This document shows, piece by piece, positions 11,780 through 23,361 of a stretch of DNA of 64,000 bases (positions are counted from its first letter, which is position 1; every line of letters starts with the position of its first letter). The DNA comes from Nepenthes gracilis. Taxonomy: Eukaryota > Streptophyta > Magnoliopsida > Caryophyllales > Nepenthaceae. A program made the position numbers and the translations under genes. Location of the stretch: NCBI GenBank assembly GCA_033239525.1, contig BSYO01000002.1, positions 15,782,626 to 15,846,625 on the forward strand, given 5' to 3'. The notes beneath the pieces are model-generated. The model worked only from the letters and a program-made list of their open reading frames with translations, had not been told where the DNA came from and did not search any database.

Positions 11780-12440
11780 ATCACAAGCCGGTTTCAAAGT
11801 TTCAATACAGATGCCGATTTCAAATCATAATACAAGGTCAGTTTCAAAATTTACAATGCAAATGCCGATTTCAAAATCACGATACAAGGCCGGTTTCGAA
11901 ATCACAGTGTAAATGCCGGTTTCAAAATACGATACAAGGCCAGTTTCAAATTCAAAGTGCAAATGCGAGTTCAAGATTACGATACAAGCCCAGTTTCGAA
12001 ATCACAAGGTAAATGCCGGTTTCAAAATACGATACAAGGTCGGTTTCGAATTCAAAGTGCAAATGCCGGTTTCAAAATTACGATACAAGGCTGGTTTCAA
12101 AATCACAGTGCAATGCCGGTTTCAAAATTTACGATACAAGGCCAGTGTCAAAATTACAGAGCAAATGCCGGTTTCAAAATTACAATACAAATGCCGGTTT
12201 CAATTAAGGCCGATTTCAATTATTCTTGGCCGGTTTCAAATTAATATGCAAGGCTGGTTTCAAATTAACGTGCAAGGTCGATTTTGATAGTTACTTAAGC
12301 AGATTTCAAATTTATACTATAAGGCCAGTTTCAAATTATTTTACTAATCAATGTTGGTTTCAAATTAACGTGCAAAGCTGATTTTGATATTTACTTAAGC
12401 CGATTTCAAATTATATTATAAGGTCGGTTTCAAGTTTGGG
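11780..12440 (-). repeat. 24-28 bp minisatellite (GCCGGTTTCAAA) in LTR of A
   Basis: More than 20 degenerate units of the form GCCGGTTTCAAAATTACGATACAAG appear on the plus strand (TTTGAAACCGGC in element orientation). The homologous array in the other LTR is 20113-20775. Open frames across it translate to GFKI/RFQN-type repeats and are not genes. Confidence 0.9.
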
Positions 12441-13104
12441 TAATGCAAGTATCATACAAGCTGGTCTACCTTTTCATTTTCATGTACTCCAGTTTAAAAA
12501 TGAGTTTAGCAGAAGGCAGAAAGCATGCATTCGAACCAGAATATAACTTATCAAACAGTAATTAAAATAGCATGCATTTAACCTGAATCGGAAGGGAAAA
12601 TTGGCAGTTTTTAAAGCTGGTACTTTGGAGAAGAAAGTATATTTGCAAAGTATGAACTTTAGAAAAAACTGGGCACACTTGAACTTAAAAAGAATGATCG
12701 TCGAAAGTATACTTGTAATATGCTAAAGTTAAAAACAGAGTATATATTTGCATTAAACCATGAACTTAAAAATAGGGGGGTACACTTGCCTGACAGTTAT
12801 TCGCCCACCCTTACAGACTGGAAGCTTTTCTCCTTCCTGTTCTTCTTGCTGGTCGTTCGTGCCAGTTTCCTTGATCGAAGCTGAGTATATATAGAGGAGG
12901 GGCTAGGTGGAGTAAGTTGGGGTAAGCTACCCACCTCGTATTTCTTCTCAGACGTTAGGTGGGAGTAAGTAGTCTAAACTACTTACTTTGGTACTTCTTA
13001 TCAGACGGCCAACGAGGTGGTTCACCTACTTCATTTAGTTAGGGTCTAGTTGGGTTCTAACTAATTAGTAAAGCTTGTCATTGTCTTTAGTTGCCCTTAT
13101 TTTA

Positions 13105-13375
13105 TTCTAGTCAACCTTTTGGTCAGTGCTCAGGGTCGCCCATCATTTCACTTCTTTTATTCATGACCGGTCAACCTTTCTCAAGACCGGTCAACTCTTT
13201 GGGTTGGTCAACATTTTGACGCCGGTCAACATCACAATTTTCGGTCAACCATTACTCAAGCCTGTCAATATTCTAAAGCCGGTCAACCTTCTAAAAGCCG
13301 GTCAACCTTACAAGTTCTGGTCAACTTTAAAAGCCAGTCAACATTACAAGTTTCGGTCAACTTTATCTATTCTGG
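13105..13375 (-). promoter_or_regulatory. U3 cluster of TTGACC (W-box-like) repeats
   Basis: About ten copies of GGTCAAC on the plus strand (GTTGACC in element orientation), most within CCGGTCAACNTT units of about 18-22 bp, lie upstream of the TATA box of element A. TTGACC/T is the core bound by WRKY transcription factors. The same array is at about 21445-21690 in the 5' LTR. Binding is inferred only from the motif. Confidence 0.55.
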
Positions 13376-13467
13376 ACTTCAAGTAGTCCGGCCTTCTGTG
13401 GCACAAACTACTCCGGTTTAATACTTTATTCCAATTTTATGTTTTCTTTTGAAGTTGGGATCTCACA

Positions 13468-13480
13468 ATTCTCTCCTGCT
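13468..13480 (-). other. Polypurine tract of element A
   Basis: In element orientation the sequence is AGCAGGAGAGAAT, immediately before the 3' LTR start TGTGAGATCCC. It is the expected plus-strand primer site for reverse transcription. Confidence 0.75.
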
Positions 13481-13499
13481 AAAAAAAGTTTCGTCCTCG

Positions 13500-14925
13500 A
13501 AATTTAGATGGGGCTACATACCTTAAGCAAACAAGTGAGGATGCTTGCTTCGGATTTCTTGTTATCTTTCCAAGGTAGCTTCTTCAGGTAAGTGATTCCT
13601 CCATAGCACCTTTACTAGAGGAATCGTCTTCGTACGCAACCTTTGCTCCTTTCGGTCGAGAATTTGCAGTGGCTTCTCGACATAGGATAGATCTTTGTTG
13701 ATTTCCAAGGGTTCGAGTTCAATCACATGAGTAGGGTCATAGACATACTTTCAGAGCATGGATACATGGAACATGTCATGCACTTCCATCAAACTTGGTG
13801 GTAGTGCTAATCTATATGCCACTTCTCTGATCTTTTTTAAAATCTCAAAAGGGTCAATAAATCGTGGCTTCAATTTTCCTTTCATTCCAAACCGTGACGT
13901 TCCCTTGGACAGCGAGACCTTTAGGAAGACAAAATCTCCTATCTCAAAGCTTAATTCTTTTCTCCTTCTATCTGCATAACTTTTCTGTCTGCTCTGAGCA
14001 ACCTTCAAGTTTCCATGGATTAGTTCGATTTTCTCATCTGTTTCTTTTACGATTTCAGGACCAAAAATCCTTTTATCTCTGGTCTCCTCCCAGTGAATTG
14101 GCGACCTGCACTTCCTTCCATACAGAGCCTCGAAAGGTGCCATACCGATACTAGCTTGATAACTGTTATTATAAGTAAACTATATCAGTGCTAGATAGGT
14201 ATCCCAAGTTCCTTTCATTTTCAATATAGAAGCCCTCAACATATCCTCAAGAATCTGGATAGTACACTCAGACTGCCCATCTGTTTGAGGGTGGTAAGCA
14301 GTACTGGATTTCAATTCAGTCCCCATTTCCTTATGCAAACTCTTCCAAAACCTTGAGACAAATGGGAGTCTCTATCAGATACAATGGAGGTAGGAATTCC
14401 ATGTAGTCTCACGATCTCGTTCACATACAGTTGAGCCAATCTATCATGTGAATATGTCATTTTGATCGCCAAGAAGTTGGCTGACTTTGTCAGTCGGTCA
14501 ACTATAATCCAAACGGCGTCATGATTCCTAGGAGCCTTTGGTAAACCCGACACAAAATCCATGGCAATGTCCTCCCATTTTTAGCTCGGAGTTGGCATCG
14601 GCTGCAATAATCCAGAAGGCTTCCTCCTCTCAGCCTTCAGTTGCTAACATACTAGGCATCTCTCCACATAAGCCATGATATCTCTCTTCGTATTCTTCCA
14701 CCAGAAGATTTTCTTCAAATCCTGATACATTTTACTCATTCCCGGGTGGATCGTATACCGGAACCGGTGAGCCTCCTTCAAAATCTTTTCCTTTAACCCT
14801 CTATCATCCGGTACACATAATCGGTCCCTAAACCTCAACACACCATCAGTCCGGATATTAAAATCAGCTCGAGACTCCTTACTCAGATTACCAACAATAT
14901 CTATAAGGAACTGATCGTCCATTGC
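13500..14925 (-). pseudogene. pol: Integrase and chromodomain-like tail of element A, broken
   Basis: Integrase inserts the cDNA into the nuclear genome. Reading leftwards: an H2C2 zinc-binding region (AHRFRYTIHPG...CLVC, about 14790-14645), then the catalytic core. The core has its first Asp in WIIVDRLTKSANF (about 14490), its second Asp in SIVSDRD (about 14380) and its Glu in HPQTDGQSE (about 14260), so all three DDE residues are still encoded. The GPY/F-type region (FEALYGRKCRSP, then ...RFIDPFEIL) follows at 14143-13751, and a chromodomain-like end (VKVLWRNHLPEEAT) at about 13620-13570. A frameshift near 14320, a stop near 14175 and a stop in the tail (about 13555) prevent a full product. 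Confidence 0.9.
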
Positions 14926-15044
14926 TTCTTTTTAATTTCACTAACTACTTCCGGTTGGATTTGAAGGTACGACATGAGTATTCTATTACTTCTAGTATAA
15001 CGTTGGATATCACATTGCTTCAGGTAATCCAACATCTCCATCTG

Positions 15045-15230
15045 TTTGACCTGCAAGTGTGCCACATTACCCGATCGACGACTCAATGCATCCGCAACTA
15101 CGTTGGCCTTTCCTGGCTTATACTGTGTTTCACAGTCATAATCTTTCAAGAAATCAAGCCATCTCCTTTGTCTCATATTGAGTTCCTTTTACGAGAATAG
15201 ATACTTCAAACTTTTGTGATCTATTAACAG
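15045..15230 (-). pseudogene. pol: RNase H C-terminal part of element A
   Basis: This is the second half of the RNase H/connection region. It reads DHKSLKYLFS, a stop, [19 protein letters not shown] and then [15 protein letters not shown], the classic end of plant Ty3/gypsy RNase H. It joins the first half (to about 16305) across the LTR inserted at 15231-16304. Confidence 0.88.
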
Positions 15231-16304
15231 TGTTCAAGAGGAATTGGAATTCCTTACCGTTGATGAGCCAATCACATTGGGGTCCTTCGGAGCCCGTTTT
15301 CAAATCTCACAATTTCAAATATTCATTAGTCATAGTTTTTATAGCAAGAACATGCATATTTTCCATTTACTTCACATGAACAGTAATAGCATTTCGTTAA
15401 AGGATCGGTCATTGTGTACGGATAGAATTTCATGAGATCGATTGTCCGTCTATTATGTATGCATAGTCGGGATGTAGTGATTCTTCTCTTAGGATTAATT
15501 TAGGATAATACAAGAGTGAAAGCATGCCAATTTAGTTATTTATCTTGGGTGAACAGTAACAGGGGGTATTTTTAGAGGTCCCGGGCGCCGCATCGGGTCA
15601 ATTCTTGAGATTTCGGACGCCCGGTCGATATGTTTACATATTTGGAACGTGGTGATGCATATTTATTTTCATAGTTTGGGTGGGTATACCCGATGAAAAA
15701 TAATTAAGAATCACAGTACAACAAATAGTGAGTATGAGAATACTTGCCTCGATGTACTTTACATTTTCTCCAACTAGCTTGAGCTCGGAATCGGACTCGA
15801 AAGCCTCCAATTCCTTCCTTCTTCTTCGTGGTTCCTCCTCTCTCTTTCTCTTTCTTTCTTCCTCTCTCTTCCTCTCCCCTCCTTTTCTCGCGCTTGCTGG
15901 CCGCTGGCCTGGCCGCCTATTTATAGGCGTCGGGCCGCTCGAGCGCCCAGCGAGTGGGCAGCGAGCCGCGGTCGGTTCTGGAAGGTTCTGGATCATTCTG
16001 GAAAATTCGCTCGAGCGGAGCTCGAGTGCTTATCGAGCGCGAGAGCTTTCTAGAGGGTTCTGGAAGGTTCGCTCAAGCGGGCTTCGAGCGCGCATCAGGC
16101 GGCAGGGCTCCTGGTTTCTGGGCTCGAGCGGGATCGAGCGGGATCGAGCATGCGGCGAGCGGTGGAGCTTCGGGTGACGTTTTCATTAATAAAAGTCCTC
16201 AGATTTTTACCGAATTCTTTTATTTAATTATCCAATATTCTAATATTATGTCGAGAGATATTCCTAGCCTCATATTAATTCTATTTTTGTTTGGGAACCT
16301 CACA
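15231..16304 (-). mobile_element. Truncated LTR (family 2) inserted in RNase H of element A
   Basis: This 1.07-kb block interrupts the RNase H reading frame of A. The right edge is GGGAACCTCACA (an LTR start TGTGAGGTTCCC on the minus strand). The sequence matches 53800-54800 of the solo LTR at 52264-54801, including the donor-like GAG|GCAAGT (15747-15742) and a CTCGAGC-rich U3 (15930-16155). The left end (15231) does not look like a proper LTR end and the flanks (AACAG, CCGAA) do not match, so it is probably truncated. Confidence 0.75.
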
Positions 16305-17300
16305 CCGAATATACAAGGAACCTTTCACCAAACAGATAATATCTCTAAATTTTTAAAGCAAAGACAACAGCAGCAAGCTCGAGGTCATGAGTAGGATAAT
16401 TCTTCTCATACACTTTTAGTTACCTAGATCCATAAGCCACAACTCTACCGTGCTGCATTAGTACACATCCCAAGCTCGCTTTGGAGGCGTCACAATACAC
16501 ATCATATCCTCCTAATCCTTCTAGAATCACCAATACTGGAGAAGTAGTCAAGTGATCCTTCAGCTCCTAAAAACTCTAATCACACTCCTTAGTCCATTCA
16601 AAATTGACTTCCTTTTTCAACAATCATGTTAGGGGCATAGCGATTTGCGAAAAGTTTTCCACAAACCGTCGGTAGTAACCTGCCATGCCTAGAAAGCTTC
16701 TAGTCTTTGTTACAGAAGTTGGCTTACTCCAATTAGTAACTGCTTCTACTTTCTTTGGATTCACAGAGATACCACCACCAGAAATTACATGACCCAAGAA
16801 TATCACTTTTTCAAGCTAGAACTCACATTTTCCCAACTTAGCATATAACTTCTTCTCACGCAGCACTTGGAGTATTATCCTCAAATGGGTTTCATGCTCC
16901 TCATAGTCCTTAGAATAGATTAGAATGTTATCGATAAAAACCACCATAAATTTATCCAGATACTGCTTGAATACTCTATTCATTAGGTCCATAAAGGCAG
17001 CAGGGGCGTTTGTAAGTCCAAAGGGCATAACAAGGAACTCGTAGTGGCCGTATCTTGTTTGGAAGGCAGTTTTGGCCACATCTTCTGGCTTAATCCTTAA
17101 TTGATGATATCCAGACCTCAAATCGATCTTTGAGAATACCCGGGATCCTTGCAATTGATCAAACAAATCATCAATACGCGGCAGAGGATAGTTGTTCTTG
17201 ATCGTGACTTTGTTTAACTCACAATAGTCAACACATAGCCACAATGACTCATCTTTCTTTCTCACAAACAAAACTGGTGCTCCCCAAGGAGACACACTTG
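16305..17300 (-). pseudogene. pol: Reverse transcriptase and RNase H N-terminus of element A
   Basis: RT copies the element RNA into cDNA. The segment 17295-16816 is open for 159 codons: [62 protein letters not shown] and LGKCEF are all standard Ty3/gypsy RT blocks. The active-site box reads VFIDN: the second Asp of the (F/Y)xDD pair is AAC (Asn) at 16929-16927, which should abolish catalysis. After a stop at about 16813 the frame resumes with FLGHVISGGGISVNPKKVEA and the thumb/connection region (to 16624). It then continues into RNase H (HDLELAAVVFALKI, about 16388-16347, followed by a stop where Trp is expected). Confidence 0.93.
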
Positions 17301-17328
17301 GCCTAATAAAGCCTTTGTCTAATAACTC

Positions 17329-17960
17329 CTACAATTGTAACCTTAATTCCTTCAACTGAGCTGGAGCCATTCTGTAGTGGGCCTTAGAAACTGGGCCGAC
17401 ACCGAGAACAATAGAAATCTCAAACTCAATCTCCCGATGCGGGGGCAATCCAGGCAACTCCTCAGGAAATACATCCTCAAAATCACTGACGACGTGGATG
17501 TCCTTAGCCAGCACCTCATGACTCTCAGTGGTGCAGGCATAAGCCAAGTAAGCCTTACATCCACTTTTTACTAGATGTTTAGCATGTAAAGCCAAGATCA
17601 TTACTGGCATCTCATTTTTCTTGATGCATTGGAAGAAAAATGTTTCCTTCCCAAGGATACTAAAATAAACATTCTTCCTAAGACAATCAATGGTGGCATG
17701 GTTTTCAGGTAGCCAATCCATCCCTAGGATCACGTCGAAACCTCCCATGTTTAGTAACACTAAATCCACAACCGAATATCTCCTGTCTACTTTCACCACG
17801 CATCCAGGATATATAACATCAGTGACTACAGGGAATCCAGTAGAGATACATACTGATAATTCATAATTCAATATGTAAGGAGCAGTAACAATGTGACATG
17901 CAAACCATGGAGAAACAAAAGAGTGGGTAGACTGGAGTCAAACAAGATAGATGCAGAAAT
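17329..17960 (-). pseudogene. pol: Aspartic protease and protease-RT linker of element A
   Basis: The protease matures the Gag-Pol polyprotein. The region 17871-17329 is open and carries the downstream protease block FDVILGMDWLPENHATIDC and the linker to RT (DFEDVFPEELPGLPPHREIEFEI). The active-site triad expected as DSGATHSF is damaged: upstream (about 17945-17920) the reading is FDSS followed by a frame change before THSF. There is no intact catalytic motif in one frame with the rest. Confidence 0.85.
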
Positions 17961-17999
17961 GCACAAACAGGAAGAGCACCTTCCATGACATTTGGCGAT

Positions 18000-18976
18000 A
18001 CCTCTGGCTCTTGAATAGCTACCGCAAAGGCCTAAGCAGAAATGGTAGGCCTTCTCTCCTCTAGTTTTGGGCAATCTTTGATCATGTGGCCGTGCTGTCC
18101 ACATCTGAAATAAGCTCCTGTTGCCAGCGGCATGCTTTCCCCTGATGTACCTTTCTACAGGACGAGCAATGAGCAACCAAAGTACTAGAATCAGCCATTG
18201 ACTGAGCCGGCACAACACTCTTTCCCTTCTCAGTTGTCCTTGTCTTTTTGGATGACCCAAAAGATCCCCCAGCAGATCCGCCACCAACACTTGCCTAGAT
18301 AGTTGCCCTCTTTGTGTAGAATTTTTCTACCTCCACCTCTTGTTTGTAAAGGACCGCCCAATCCAATATATCAGCATACGTCTCAAGCTTTAACGTGGTT
18401 AGCTATTTTTGGATATCATCCCGCAATCCTTACTAAAACTTCTTCGCCTTTCCTAATTTGCCTTCCACATAGAAAGGTGAGAATTAGGACAGCTCGGCGA
18501 ACTTAGCATCATACTTTGTCACCGTCATGCTTCCTTGCCTTAGTCTCATAAACTCCATCTCCTTTTGGTCCCGGAGGCTGGATGGAAAGTATTTCTCCAG
18601 AAAAACTTCCTCGAACGTATCCCAAGTGATCATCCCATCGGGCATTCCTAGCACCTTCTTCCTTATGTCCTACCAGCTGTCTGCTTTGCCCTCTAATTTA
18701 TACACGGTGAAGGTGACCTTTTTTCTGGTCCGTACACCCAATCACTGTAAATATTTTCTTCATCTTCTTAAGCCATCTATCAACTTCTGCCGTGAATCGA
18801 TCATACATGGTTGGAGCTAGGATGGCCGGAGCTGGCTCAATCGCAGGAACTAGAGCCATGTGCCTATGCTCGACGGATTCTACCACGGTGGTCATTCTTT
18901 CCAATAAGTCTATGTAAGCGGCCTCCCAGTCATAAGGTGTACTACGGCCATTTCTTTTTCCTCTTCCACTAGCCAT
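18000..18976 (-). pseudogene. gag: gag pseudogene of element A
   Basis: The frame starts at ATG 18976 (MASGRGKRNGRSTPYDWEA), about 215 bases downstream of the PBS. It is open for 92 codons, then is shifted near 18718 (a run of T on the plus strand). It has lost about 20 residues of the capsid start: MYDRF is followed almost directly by RWLKKMKKIF, where B1 and C have a GEADP-type segment. Later frames carry the capsid region and two zinc knuckles. The first is CSSCRKVHQGKAC (about 18168-18130). The second reads YFRCGQHGHMIKDC (about 18115-18070), with its first Cys changed to Tyr. Together these show a degenerate gag. Confidence 0.87.
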
Positions 18977-19180
18977 CCTAAAATCAAGACAGGCACAATA
19001 TTAAGATTTCAGAAAAAGGGAGTACCCTCCAATTCCAATAAGGTCGTACTTAGTCCAGAAGCGAAGTTTCCTAAGGACTCTAATTGCCTAAGTTATCCTT
19101 GGCCTACTTCTTTCAGAGATTCAGTATGAAAACCTATGCTTTCACATCTTGATCGATCAATTCCTAAGGCATCTCATCTC

Positions 19181-19190
19181 GTTGATACCA
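19181..19190 (-). other. Primer-binding site of element A
   Basis: In element orientation TGGTATCAAC lies two bases after the 5' LTR end. It matches the first eight bases of the initiator-tRNA(Met) PBS and fixes the minus-strand orientation. Confidence 0.85.
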
Positions 19191-19192
19191 AT

Positions 19193-21796
19193 TGTGACGG
19201 AATGAATTTTTTTTTTACAATCTGCCATCGATCTCCCAGAACTGACACCAAGTTTTGGTGGCCAGGTCCGGGCCGATCGTGACTTCCAAATCACAGGACC
19301 ACAGATGCCGTCTAGGACTCATACACAAAGCAAAAGTCAATCTATTATCCAACAGAAGCATTTACATTCATTCCATAAAAAATCATTTTCGAATACATAT
19401 AGCCATGAACGTCTAATCACAAAAGTTTATCGAGTCTAACAAATCATTACACTAATTGCTTCTTCGTGGCGATCATCCAAAAGGTACTTCTGAATCCTTA
19501 CAAACCCTTCAGATAGGCTCTAATCACTCCGTATCGTCAGGCACGAGTTCTAAATTTCCATCTGAGGGGGGGGGGGAAATAGAAAACAGTGAGCCGGAGC
19601 TCAACAAGGTATATGCAGATTTTCCATAAAACGTTTATGTTGTCAACAGTTACGGATACATATACAGAATATTATTTGGCCAGAATCATGCAGAACACTT
19701 AGAACGGTAAAATGAAGGAAATCATGCATCATGTATATCATATGGTAGTATTTGGCCGAACAAAAGCTAATCAGAAAGTCGGAACAGATAATACTTGAGC
19801 ATAAAACAAGGCCGGTCATAATTTAGCTTCTTTTATTTATTTAATCGAGGATAGATTCTGCACATCTCCTCACAATCACGGCAATACCTCCTTGTACAAA
19901 GCCCCAAGGATGGCTCTCACTTCCTCCTAGTACAAAGCCCCGAGGATGGCTATCACTACCTCATTGTATAAAGCCCCGAGGACGGCTCTCACTTTTGTTA
20001 TCCTCGATTATCACCTTAAGTTCCTAAGGCATGCAGGAGTACCTTGTCTCCCAAGGCTAAGGTCTGAACTTATTTGTCTTTATCATAAAGCCGATTCACA
20101 TTTTCTTTGTTCATCACAAGCCGGTTTCAAAGTTTCAGTGCAGATGTTGATTTCAAATCATAATACAAGGCCAGTTTTAAAATTTACAATGCAAATGTCG
20201 GTTTCAAAATCATGATACAAGGCCGATTTTGAAATAACAGTGTAAATGCCGGTTTCAAAATACGATACAAGGTCGGTTTCAAATTCATAGTGCAAATGCC
20301 GGTTTCAAGATTACGATACAAGCCCAATTTTGAAATCACAGGGTAAATGCCAATTTTAAAATACGATGCAAGGCCGATTTCGAATTCACAGTGCAAATGC
20401 CAGTTTCAAAATTACGATACAAGGCTGGTTTCAAAATCACAGTGCAATGCCGGTTTTAAAATTTACGATAGAAGGCCGATTTCAAAATTTACGATACAAG
20501 GCCGGTTTCAAAATTACAGAGCCAATGCTGGTTTCAAAATTACAATACAAATGCCAGTTTCGATTAAGGCCAATTTCAATTATTCTTGGCCAGTTTCAAA
20601 TTAACGTTCAAGGCTGATTTTGATAGTTACTTAAGCCAATTTCAAATTTATACTATAAGGCCGGTTTCAAATTATTTTACTAATCAAGGTCGGTTTCAAA
20701 TTAACATTCAAAGCTGATTTTGATATTTACTTAAGCCGATTTCAAATTATATTATAAGGCTGGTTTCAAGTTTGGGTAATGCAAGTATCAAACAAGTTGG
20801 TCTACTTTTTCATTTTCATGTACTCCAGTTTAAAAATGAGTTTAGCAGAAGGCAGAAAGTATGCATTCAAACCAGAATACAACTTATCAAACAGTAATTA
20901 AAACTGCATGCACTTAACCTAAATTGGAAGTAAAAATTGATAGTTTTTAAAGTTGGAACTTTGGAGACGAAAGTATATTTGCAAAGTATGAACTTTAAAA
21001 AAAACTGGGCACACTTGAACTTAAAAAGAGTGATCGTCAGAAGTATACTTGTAATATGCTAAAGTTAAAAACAGAGTATATGTTTGCGTTAAACCATGAA
21101 CTTAAAAACAAGGGGGGTACACTTGCCTGACAGTCGTTTGCCCACCCTTACAGACTGGAAGCTTTCTCTCCTTACTGTTCTTCTTGCTGGTCGCTCGTGC
21201 CAACTTCCTTGATCGAAGCTGAGTATATATAGAGGAGGGGTTAGGTGGAGTAAGTGGGGGTAAGCTACCCACCTCGTACTTCTTTTCAGACGTTAGGTGA
21301 GAGTAAGTAGTCTAAGCTACTTACTTCAGTACTTCTTATCAGACGGCCAAGAGGTGGTTTTCCTACTTTATTTAGTTAGGGTCTAGTTGGGTTCTAACTA
21401 AGTAGTAAAGTTGGTCCTTGTCTTTAGTTGCCCTTATTTTATTCCAGTCAACTTTTTGGTCAGTGCTTAGGGTCGGCCATCATTTCACTTCTTTTATTCA
21501 AGACCGGTCAACCTTTCTCAAGGCCGGTCAACTCTTTGGGTTGGTCAACATTTTGACGTTGGTCAACATCCGGTCAACATCACAATTTTAGGTCATCCCT
21601 TACTCAAGCTGGTCAATATTCTAAAGCCTGTCAACCTTACAAGTTCCGGTCAACTTTAAAAGCCGGTCAACCTTACAGGTTTCGGTTAACTTTATCTATT
21701 CTGGACTTCAAGTAGTCCGGCCTTTTGTGGCACAAACTACTCCGGTTTAATACTTTATTCCAATTTTAAGTTTTCTTTTGAAGTTGGGATCTCACA
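19193..21796 (-). mobile_element. 5' LTR of element A (2604 bp)
   Basis: It is a direct repeat of 10847-13467 with scattered substitutions and small indels. In element orientation it has the TTGACC array (21690-21445), TATATATA (21232-21224), donor-like CAG|GCAAGT (21129-21121), minisatellite (20775-20113), a perfect dyad (20010-19999 with 19853-19842), acceptor-like CCCTCAG (ends 19562) and the end CCGTCACA. Confidence 0.95.
20113..20775 (-). repeat. 24-28 bp minisatellite in 5' LTR of A
   Basis: It is the counterpart of 11780-12440, with the same GCCGGTTTCAAA-type units but different unit-by-unit mutations. Short frames in it are repeat translations. Confidence 0.9.
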
Positions 21797-21801
21797 TGAA
21801 G

Positions 21802-23361
21802 ATTAAGGAAATATGACCTGAAGGAGGAATAAGTTATGTAATGAGGTATTTTGAGGAAACCTTGATGTTTTCTACATCTTGGAAATGGATTATTTTTGGA
21901 GTAAGTGATAGAGGGGTCTATAATCAGCATTACTCCACTATGAGTTAGAGAAAATGATTGAGATTTCCATTTAAAGAAATTGTAGACCTTGTCTCCAGAA
22001 TTAATTTTTATCAAATAATTTTGAAAGCATATGATTGCGCCACTAAGGAAAGATGATCATATGATATTGTGAGTGGGTGAACCTGTTTGAGGATCTCAAG
22101 GATGAACCCTAATATCTTTAAGAATAAGGGACCTTTGTACTGGCAGATGATATTCACAAAGAGTGTTGGGATAATTAGGTGTTGTATTCTAGAATTTAAA
22201 GACAGAACCATATTCTAAGTATTAGAGTTATGAAATTTTAAAGTGAGAAATCCTTGAGGTTGTGAGCTACTGATTGAGTTTTGAGAATTGGGTGACAAGC
22301 TAAGCATGACGTTAACTTCTTGGAGACTGTTGTAATTATAGTTTCTGATTTCATGGTGATTTAAAGGTTAAGAAGATATCAGTTTGGGGACATCTTAACA
22401 AAAGTATAAGAATGTAAAGTGTTTTGCATTCAAGGTTTACTTGTAATCTGAAATTTATGTTGAAATCTTAGCTAAGTCGATCAGAAAGATTTGGGGCAAT
22501 AGGCTAAGTCAGAAATGGTGAAAAAGTATGGCCATATAATTGATCAGAGAATTATATCTGGAGCATTAAGGATATGAAATCATGGATCGGGGAGTCCTCA
22601 TGATTTTATTTTAAGATGATTAGGATGATCCACCCATCGGGATTCCGAATGATGTGTTTAGGATGAATCAGTTGACTCATTAATATACCGACGAGGTCTT
22701 AAAGTTGCTAAGCGTATAGGTATTGAATTGGGCGATGAATCTGAAGCCACATTGAACCTGTGGTAACAGTATAGATTGTAGTTTTCGATCTTGCTACGGT
22801 TTGAGGGTTTGTGGGAGTTGTTCCCTTGGTATGGGACTTTGAGATTTTAAGGTTGTTAAATTATTAAAGATTTGAGAATTTGGATAACGATCTCAAATTG
22901 TACTGAATTTATGGTGGCCGCTACAGTTAGGATTTGTGATTTTATGGTAAATTGAAAATTTGTAAGAATCATTTTGTAATATGAATCCTTTAAAAATCAG
23001 TCTTAACCAAGGTTACTGTGTAAATTGGGTATTCGGAAAGGAATATAAACTTTAGAAAGATGTCAATTTGATGATATGCTAACGAAATGAGAAAAATGTA
23101 AAGTATCCTACCTTGGAAGTCTAATTGGGATTTAAGACTTATACCGAAATCTAGTCAGACTTGATAAAAGAATCTTAGTACTAAGTTGAATTAATGTGGC
23201 GTTAAATGGTAATCAGATCCTCTAGAGATGCTAAACTTGAGGCTTAGCATAAATGAAAATAAGGGATTTGTAATCCGTTTAAGGTAAAGTAGTTAATGAA
23301 TTTGGGTTGTCCTCGGATTTGATAGATTTAGGTAAGTATAGAGCAAATCAGGTATTAAATG
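21802..23361 (+). mobile_element. B1 internal noncoding sequence right of element A
   Basis: No coding motif is visible. From about 22620 it aligns with C (about 37330 on) and B2 (about 51170 on); all share blocks such as CTGAAGCCACATTGAACC. The last part (23015-23361) also matches 2930-3270. It ends at the TSD AAATG (23357-23361) of the solo LTR. Confidence 0.75.

Larger units (their letters stand above)
11217..12789 (-). other. Predicted GC-AG intron in LTR leader (element A, 3' LTR)
   Basis: The donor is CAG|GCAAGTGTA (intron begins 12789) and the acceptor is a C-rich tract then ACAG (ends 11217), followed by ATGG. The distance is 1573 nt. The matching LTR at 19193-21796 gives 21126 down to 19562 (1565 nt). 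This is a prediction from motifs repeated in many LTRs; there is no transcript evidence. Confidence 0.45.
10847..13467 (-). mobile_element. 3' LTR of element A (2621 bp)
   Basis: It reads TGTGACGG... to ...GGGATCTCACA on the plus strand, i.e. TGTGAGATCCC...CCGTCACA in element orientation. It is a direct repeat of 19193-21796. In element orientation it has a U3 array of TTGACC motifs (13375-13110), a TATATATA box (12893-12886), a donor-like CAG|GCAAGT (12792-12784), a 24-28 bp minisatellite (12440-11780), a dyad (11677-11666 with 11523-11512) and an acceptor-like CCCACAG ending at 11217. Confidence 0.95.
10847..21796 (-). mobile_element. Element A: full-length chromovirus (Del/Tekay-like), degenerate
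   Basis: This is a 10,950-bp Ty3/gypsy element on the minus strand, flanked by perfect TSDs TGAAG (10842-10846 and 21797-21801). Its LTRs are 10847-13467 (3' LTR) and 19193-21796 (5' LTR). Between them, in transcript order, are PBS (19190-19181), gag, protease, RT, RNase H, integrase, a chromodomain-like tail and a PPT (13480-13468). The long LTRs and the domain order suit the Del/Tekay chromoviruses. Many stops and frameshifts, and an LTR inserted in RNase H (15231-16304), show it is inactive. Confidence 0.95.

Noticed and set aside
11780..12440. CRISPR-like regular repeats
   Set aside because: Units are contiguous and degenerate with no unique spacers, there are no cas genes, and they sit inside a plant retrotransposon LTR. 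They are minisatellites.
15634..16394. Overlapping 120-149 codon frames on both strands
   Set aside because: They fall in the CTCGAG-rich U3 of the LTR inserted in element A, with homologous noncoding sequence at 54300-54800 and 63650-64000.
13500..18976. Endogenous pararetrovirus as an alternative for the pol region
   Set aside because: The domain order includes an integrase and flanking LTRs with TSDs, and no movement or coat protein is seen, so it is a Ty3/gypsy retrotransposon.
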